From NCBI RefSeq assembly GCF_001721045.1, contig NZ_MDER01000075.1, forward strand, positions 1 through 64,000: DNA of 64,000 nucleotides. Reading direction: 5' to 3'. The translations under genes were made by a program, and so were the position numbers. Positions 59,346-64,000 of the stretch are shown here, piece by piece (position 1 is the first letter of the stretch; every line of letters starts with the position of its first letter). A model generated the notes under the pieces. That model worked only from the letters and a program-made list of their open reading frames with translations. It did no database searches and had not been told where the DNA came from. Source of the DNA: Paenibacillus nuruki (GTDB lineage: Bacteria > Bacillota > Bacilli > Paenibacillales > Paenibacillaceae).

Positions 59346-59819
59346 TTATTCAGACTTTGGATCATGATCTAACTTTTTAATTTCATCATCCAAATGATTA
59401 CTGTATTTTTCTATAAAACGAAGCATATTTTCAAATTGTTCATCAGTTACTTGTTCAAATACAACTTGATCTCGTTCTTCAAATTCTTGGTGCAATTGCT
59501 CATGCATATGTTGGATTTGGATTCCTTGTTCTGTAAGTTTGAAATAAATTTCTTTTTTATTATCAGGTTTCTGATAGCTTTCGATCAGTTGTTTGTCGAT
59601 CAGTTTTTTAGTGATTTTGCTTATCGCACCTCGGGTCATATACAGTGATTCTGACATCTTAGTTACATTTGCATCGGTATGGTGCCCAATATATTCGATA
59701 CAGTGTACTTCAGAAGGTTTATAATCAGTAAGGCTACTTTCCATTTTGAGTTTATTCAACCAGACTAGTTTACTAAATAAATCTCGGAAATGGGTAAGTA
59801 CCTGTTCTTTTTTATTCAT
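59346..59819 (-). CDS. MarR-family regulator of the MFS gene
   Basis: A 157-residue winged-helix protein. The wHTH is centred on NVTKMSESLYMTRGAISKITKKLIDKQLIESY; an Asp/Lys wing (PDNKKEIYF) follows. It probably represses the MFS gene downstream, whose promoter carries an inverted repeat. The last 25 residues are a Glu/Asp/Lys-rich tail. Start ATG at 59819 follows a good AGGAGGAA. Confidence 0.85.
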   Translation of the reverse strand: MNKKEQVLTHFRDLFSKLVWLNKLKMESSLTDYKPSEVHCIEYIGHHTDANVTKMSESLYMTRGAISKITKKLIDKQLIESYQKPDNKKEIYFKLTEQGIQIQHMHEQLHQEFEERDQVVFEQVTDEQFENMLRFIEKYSNHLDDEIKKLDHDPKSE

Positions 59820-59869
59820 CCTTTAGTTCCTCCTCCGATTATGATAGTGAGCCAGACTACATTTCAACA

Positions 59870-60733
59870 TTAATGATGTTTGTATTGATGAACAGAAGCA
59901 CGATATCCGGTAGGCGATACTTGATAAAACCGTTTGAACTGTTTAGAAAAATAAAGAGCATCAGTTAAGCCAACAGAAGCTGCAATCTGCTGGGTAGACA
60001 ACTCGGGACGCTCTCGCAACAATTGACGTGCTTTATCTATACGTAATTTGAGCAGATACGTGATGGGTGTCATACCTGTTTCTTTTTTGAAAATGCGGGA
60101 CATATATGCTCGATTATACCCGAGACTGTTACACATATCTTCGATCGATACAGGATGCGCATACTGACTGGACATGTAATGAATCATTTGTTTAACGATA
60201 CGGCGGGTCATTGATTGAGTTCCAGGCAATACAGCTTGTTGTATCATCAAGTCACTGGTCTCCGCTAGAATCAGATGTAGATACCCGAGTGCAGCTAGAT
60301 CAGAACTTTCTTTTTGACTGGCAAATGAAACAAGTAATTGTTCTAAATACGTACCGATACGTTCTTGCTCACCTGTCCGAGCAATAGGAGAATGAAGCGT
60401 AAAACCAACCTTTTCAATCAGTGTCGCAGCTTCCTGTCCAGCAAAAGCAATCCAGCGATAGTGCCAGGGTTGCTGTTGATCGGAAATATAGCTGACCAAT
60501 TGCCCAGGATGAATCAGAAATAAATCACCTTGAGATAAACGGTAGGCTCGCTCCTCGGTGATAAATTGACCATGTCCGCTTTCGATATAATGAAGCAGAT
60601 AATAATCATATATTTTGGGACCAATACGGTGATCAGGGGATGTCTGACTTTCACCAGCAAACAATACATACAAAGCTCCTTGGTCATGAAAAATAGGATT
60701 AGGTGAAACTTGATACGTTTTGGCATTTGTCAT
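59870..60733 (-). CDS. AraC-family transcriptional regulator
   Basis: A 287-residue regulator. An N-terminal cupin arm (LHYIESGHGQFITEERAYRLSQGDLFLIHPG) should bind a sugar, and the C-terminal pair of HTH motifs starts VSIEDMCNSLGYNRAYMSRIFKKETGMTPI. The start at 60733 is preceded by AAGGAG 9 bases upstream; a longer upstream start at 60805 is unlikely. It lies divergent from galE, 389 bases apart, and could control the galE-galT operon, though that is only by position. Confidence 0.85.
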   Translation of the reverse strand: MTNAKTYQVSPNPIFHDQGALYVLFAGESQTSPDHRIGPKIYDYYLLHYIESGHGQFITEERAYRLSQGDLFLIHPGQLVSYISDQQQPWHYRWIAFAGQEAATLIEKVGFTLHSPIARTGEQERIGTYLEQLLVSFASQKESSDLAALGYLHLILAETSDLMIQQAVLPGTQSMTRRIVKQMIHYMSSQYAHPVSIEDMCNSLGYNRAYMSRIFKKETGMTPITYLLKLRIDKARQLLRERPELSTQQIAASVGLTDALYFSKQFKRFYQVSPTGYRASVHQYKHH

Positions 60734-61122
60734 CACTATGCACTCCTTATTGTGAAGTTTATTGCCGAAGTCACATTTGTCCATATAGATCACACATCTA
60801 TTCATTACATCTTATGATATTCATATAGTATACTTAGTTCAAGCCAAACATTACATCATATCTAAATATGATAGTAAATAAAGGCGAAAATCATATGTAT
60901 TTTCACATATACTAGCATATAAATAGTACTGATCTAGTATATAAATAACTAACAATGTTTAACATCAGGTCACATCGATACTGCTTAAGATTATGGTTTT
61001 ATGTTGAAGTAGCGACTTTTTTAGACATGGATTGATTTGGCACATGTTCTGTTTATATACTCTTCACAAAAGAGAGTTACACTAGATAACATCATATATA
61101 CTACTATTAGGAGGCGAATAAA
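60734..61122. other. divergent intergenic region araC-type gene/galE
   Basis: A 389-base gap without a convincing ORF. A candidate galE promoter and the imperfect CTCT/AGAG hairpin (61061-61077) are the only signals recognised. Confidence 0.5.
61032..61059 (+). promoter_or_regulatory. possible galE promoter
   Basis: TTGATT (61032-61037), a 16-base spacer and TATATA (61054-61059), about 60 bases before the galE start. Of moderate quality. Confidence 0.4.
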
Positions 61123-62115
61123 ATGGCAATATTAGTCACAGGTGGAGCAGGTTATATCGGATCACATACAGTAGCTGATTTATTAGAACGTGGAGAAGAA
61201 GTAGTGGTGATTGATAACTTATTAACAGGTCATCAAGAAGCACTTCTAGGTGGCAAATTCTATGAAGGTGATCTACGAGATAAAGAATTGTTAACTCGTA
61301 TTTTTGCTGAAAATGATATTACAGCAGTAATCCATTTCGCAGCAAGTTCACTGGTTGGTGAAAGTATGCAGAATCCTTTCAAATATTATGATAACAATGT
61401 TTATGGTGCAATGTGTCTACTGGATGCGATGCAACAAGCAGGCGTGAAAAAAATCGTATTTTCTTCAACAGCAGCAACTTATGGTGAACCGGAAAAAGTA
61501 CCGATTGAAGAAAGTGATCGTACAGAACCTGCTAACGTATATGGCGAGACCAAGTTAATGATGGAACGCATGATGAACTGGTTCGATAAAGTACATGGTA
61601 TTCGTTATGTAGCTCTACGTTACTTTAATGCAGCAGGTGCACATACAAGTGGCAAAATTGGAGAAGATCACCGTCCAGAATCACATTTGATCCCGTTGGT
61701 ATTACAGACAGCATTAGGTCAACGTGAATTTATCTCGGTCTTTGGTGAAGATTATCCGACAGAAGATGGCACATGTATACGTGATTATATTCATGTCAGC
61801 GATCTAGCAGATGCTCATATCAAATCTGTAGAGTATCTGAACAATGAAGGTGCAAGTAATGTATTTAATCTAGGTAACGGTCAAGGATTCTCTGTAAAAC
61901 AAGTGATTGAGACCGCAGTCAAAGTCACAGGACGCGATATTCCGGTCAAATTCGAAGCACGTCGTAGTGGTGATCCAGCAGTCTTGGTGGCTTCTTCGGA
62001 TAAAGCACGCTCTGTACTTGGATGGAAGCCTTCTTACAATCAATTAGAAGATATTATTAGTGGTGCATGGCAATGGCACGAATCTCATCCACAAGGATAT
62101 GGTAACCATGAGTAA
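61123..62115 (+). CDS. galE: UDP-glucose 4-epimerase
   Basis: A short-chain dehydrogenase-fold enzyme interconverting UDP-glucose and UDP-galactose. GGAGYIGSHTV binds NAD; the catalytic Ser lies in FSSTAATYGEP and the Tyr-x3-Lys in VYGETKLMME. 330 residues is the family length. AGGAGG is well placed. It overlaps galT by 8 bases, so the two are coupled. Confidence 0.96.
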   Translation: MAILVTGGAGYIGSHTVADLLERGEEVVVIDNLLTGHQEALLGGKFYEGDLRDKELLTRIFAENDITAVIHFAASSLVGESMQNPFKYYDNNVYGAMCLLDAMQQAGVKKIVFSSTAATYGEPEKVPIEESDRTEPANVYGETKLMMERMMNWFDKVHGIRYVALRYFNAAGAHTSGKIGEDHRPESHLIPLVLQTALGQREFISVFGEDYPTEDGTCIRDYIHVSDLADAHIKSVEYLNNEGASNVFNLGNGQGFSVKQVIETAVKVTGRDIPVKFEARRSGDPAVLVASSDKARSVLGWKPSYNQLEDIISGAWQWHESHPQGYGNHE

Positions 62116-63715
62116 TCCAGTAGAACGTACAGCTGAACAAAATAGCGCATTACTTGCAATCGATGAACTGATTAAGTTCGCTTTTGATAAAGGATTAATT
62201 AAAGGAGCCGATATCGATTACGGACGAAATCTATTGTTAAAACAATTCCATTTCGATGAACCTTATAATCCAGATGTACCGGCAATTCATATGGTCGCTC
62301 AGGGACAAGCAGCGGCTGAACCACAAGTGATGTTGGATACATTGATTGATTATGCACATAGCATCGGATTATTGGTTGAAAATACAGATACGTACCGGGA
62401 TTTAATGGATGCAGAGATTATGGGATTATTGATGGCACGTCCATCAGAAGTCACTGGAGATTTCTTTGATACGTTAGATCGGGAAGGTATTGAATCTGCA
62501 ACAAGTGAATTTTATCAGTTATCGATCAATTCCAATTATATTCGGATGGATCGTGTCTCCAAAAATGTATACTGGAAGCAACCAAGTGCATACGGAGAAA
62601 TGGAAATAACGATTAATCTGTCCAAACCTGAGAAGTCGTCAGCTGAAATTGCTTTGGCTAAATTAATGCCACCACCATCGTATCCTAAATGTCAGTTGTG
62701 TCGTGAAAATGTAGGTTATGCAGGACGTATTAATCATCCAGCCCGCCAAAATCTACGTGTTATTCCACTTCAACTGAACGGAGAATCGTGGTTGTTCCAG
62801 TATTCACCTTATGTGTATTACAATGAGCACTGTATCGTATTCCATCATGATCATGTACCGATGAAATTAACAAAAGATACATTCCGTCGTTTGCTTGATT
62901 TTGTCGATGAATTCCCGCATTATTTCTTGGGATCGAATGCAGATTTGCCTATCGTAGGCGGTTCAATTTTGACACACGATCATTTCCAGGGTGGACGACA
63001 TACGTTCCCGATTGAACGAGCTACTGTGGAAGAAGTATATGGTCATAATGTTCATGATGATATTACATTAGAATTGGTAAATTGGCCGATGTCTGTCGTG
63101 CGTTTGCGTGCGAATAATTCATCTTTATTATTGAACTCCGCGAACGAGATCTATGAAGCATGGAAATCCTATAGTGATGCCGAAGTTGATATTTTAGCGT
63201 CAACGATTCAAAATGGAGAATCGGTTCGTCACAATACAGTGACACCGATTGTTCGTCGTCGTGATGGTCAATATGAAATCGATCTTGTATTGCGTAACAA
63301 TCGTACGAATGAACAGTATCCAGATGGGATTTTCCATCCTCATCCGGAGATGCACCATTTGAAGCGTGAAAATATCGGATTGATTGAAGTCATGGGATTA
63401 GCTATTTTACCAGGTCGTCTTAAAGAAGAATTGGATCAGATTGCTTCGATTTTAACAGGAGATATCGCTTTGCTGGATATGATTAGACAACAACCGAATC
63501 ATCCATTAGCGATTCACTTGCTTTGGATTGAGCATCTGGTTGAAGCGTACGGTAATGATCTAGATCATGATCAAGCCACGTTAACGATTCAAAATGAAGT
63601 CGGTACCAAATTTGCTGAAATTCTTGAACATGCAGGCGTATATAAACGCAATGATCAAGGTCGTAAAGCATTCCGCCGCTTTGTTACACGAATGAATTAT
63701 CATCTAAAAAGTTAA
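62108..63715 (+). CDS. galT: UDP-glucose-hexose-1-phosphate uridylyltransferase (class II GalT)
   Basis: A 535-residue GalT of the Firmicute class II type, which moves UMP between glucose-1-phosphate and galactose-1-phosphate (Leloir pathway). PPSYPKCQLCRENVGYAGR and THDHFQGGRHTFPIE (HxH active-site region) and EHCIVFHHDHVPMKL are typical. The ATG at 62108 overlaps the galE stop; a longer start at 62060 lies inside galE. No galK is present in this window, so galactokinase is presumably elsewhere. Confidence 0.95.
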   Translation: MSNPVERTAEQNSALLAIDELIKFAFDKGLIKGADIDYGRNLLLKQFHFDEPYNPDVPAIHMVAQGQAAAEPQVMLDTLIDYAHSIGLLVENTDTYRDLMDAEIMGLLMARPSEVTGDFFDTLDREGIESATSEFYQLSINSNYIRMDRVSKNVYWKQPSAYGEMEITINLSKPEKSSAEIALAKLMPPPSYPKCQLCRENVGYAGRINHPARQNLRVIPLQLNGESWLFQYSPYVYYNEHCIVFHHDHVPMKLTKDTFRRLLDFVDEFPHYFLGSNADLPIVGGSILTHDHFQGGRHTFPIERATVEEVYGHNVHDDITLELVNWPMSVVRLRANNSSLLLNSANEIYEAWKSYSDAEVDILASTIQNGESVRHNTVTPIVRRRDGQYEIDLVLRNNRTNEQYPDGIFHPHPEMHHLKRENIGLIEVMGLAILPGRLKEELDQIASILTGDIALLDMIRQQPNHPLAIHLLWIEHLVEAYGNDLDHDQATLTIQNEVGTKFAEILEHAGVYKRNDQGRKAFRRFVTRMNYHLKS

Positions 63716-63730
63716 ATATGATGCTAGTCA

Positions 63731-63773
63731 ATCTACTATCTCTGGGTAATGATAAGAGGTAGTAGATTTTTTT
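63731..63773 (+). terminator. terminator after galT
   Basis: ATCTACTATCTCT (63731-63743) pairs, with one mismatch, with AGAGGTAGTAGAT (63755-63767), then a T-run. Confidence 0.9.
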
Positions 63774-63836
63774 ATACAAATTTGGGTAAATATAATTGTA
63801 CGAAACCAATGTTAAAAGCAGTTTGATCGGGAAACT

Positions 63837-63864
63837 TTGTTTTTAGCTGTATAAGGTATATAAT
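63837..63864 (+). promoter_or_regulatory. possible promoter for the next gene
   Basis: A perfect TATAAT (63859-63864) with a weak TTGTTT -35 at 16 bases. The leader then runs to the window end. Confidence 0.4.
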
Positions 63865-63990
63865 TGTAAAGGGCTGAGGAACAGTAACTTACTTATAACT
63901 TATTACAGCAGATATCCTACAGTTTATATTATAGATATACACTTATATCGAATAGAGAAGTATCACTTCATCTATGAATCGTTTTATTCC

Positions 63991-64000
63991 AAGGAGGAAT
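63991..64000 (+). promoter_or_regulatory. ribosome binding site at the window edge
   Basis: AAGGAGGAAT ends the window. The start codon of the gene it serves must lie a few bases outside, on the right. Confidence 0.8.

Overview
The window is a chromosomal segment from an AT-rich Gram-positive, spore-former-type Firmicute. The closest fit by eye is Paenibacillus or a relative. The grounds are gene order (a SpoIID/LytB-domain gene, then queA-tgt-yajC, comN, secD-secF, recJ-apt-relA-dtd, a T-box with hisS-aspS-tcdA, rarA, cymR-iscS, a yrrD-like gene, alaS-ireB-ruvX-DUF1292-mltG-trhP1-trhP2), strong AGGAGG ribosome sites with several TTG and GTG starts, a T-box, a fluoride riboswitch and many rho-independent terminators. 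No phage, transposon, CRISPR array, rRNA or tRNA gene was seen.

Layout. Bases 1-330 hold a 7-bp tandem repeat and a promoter region. Bases 331-15509 carry the cell-wall gene, tRNA queuosine genes, Sec accessory genes, recJ, apt and a K+/H+ antiporter pair (khtT-khtU). Bases 15692-20270 hold a uracil permease, relA and dtd. Bases 20400-21512 hold two stress-type genes. Bases 21590-26353 hold a possible small RNA, a T-box leader and the hisS-aspS-tcdA operon. Bases 26450-33409 hold a Nudix gene, helD, a cupin gene, rarA, a fluoride-riboswitch-controlled pair of fluoride channels and mnmA on the minus strand. Bases 33742-44595 are the sulfur-regulation and tRNA-modification block (cymR, iscS) followed by the long alaS-to-trhP2 series. 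Bases 44757-60733 are more accessory: a chemoreceptor, a permease-like membrane protein, ilvD, a KGG-repeat stress protein, an acyltransferase, kdgK-eda, hydrolases, a sirtuin, an aldo/keto reductase, an MFS efflux gene with its MarR regulator, and an AraC regulator. Bases 61123-63773 are galE-galT, and the window ends on a ribosome binding site for a gene just outside.

How the genes fit together. The core half is mostly translation quality and tRNA modification (queA, tgt, dtd, hisS, aspS, tcdA, mnmA with iscS, alaS, trhP1/2), secretion (yajC, secD, secF), recombination (recJ, rarA, ruvX) and stringent response (relA). The accessory half is sugar use (kdgK-eda, galE-galT), drug efflux and stress. 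The points most worth a second look are: an alaS leader that ends in an attenuator-like terminator without a T-box; a nested hairpin before helD; a cysteine-bracketed insert in SecD; a CDF-family protein with a degenerate metal site; a 19-codon leader ORF before the PRC-barrel gene; a KGG-repeat gene behind a SigB-like promoter; two palindromes before kdgK; and the absence of trmR next to trhP1/trhP2. No wholly new multi-gene system is evident; the novelty here is mainly regulatory.
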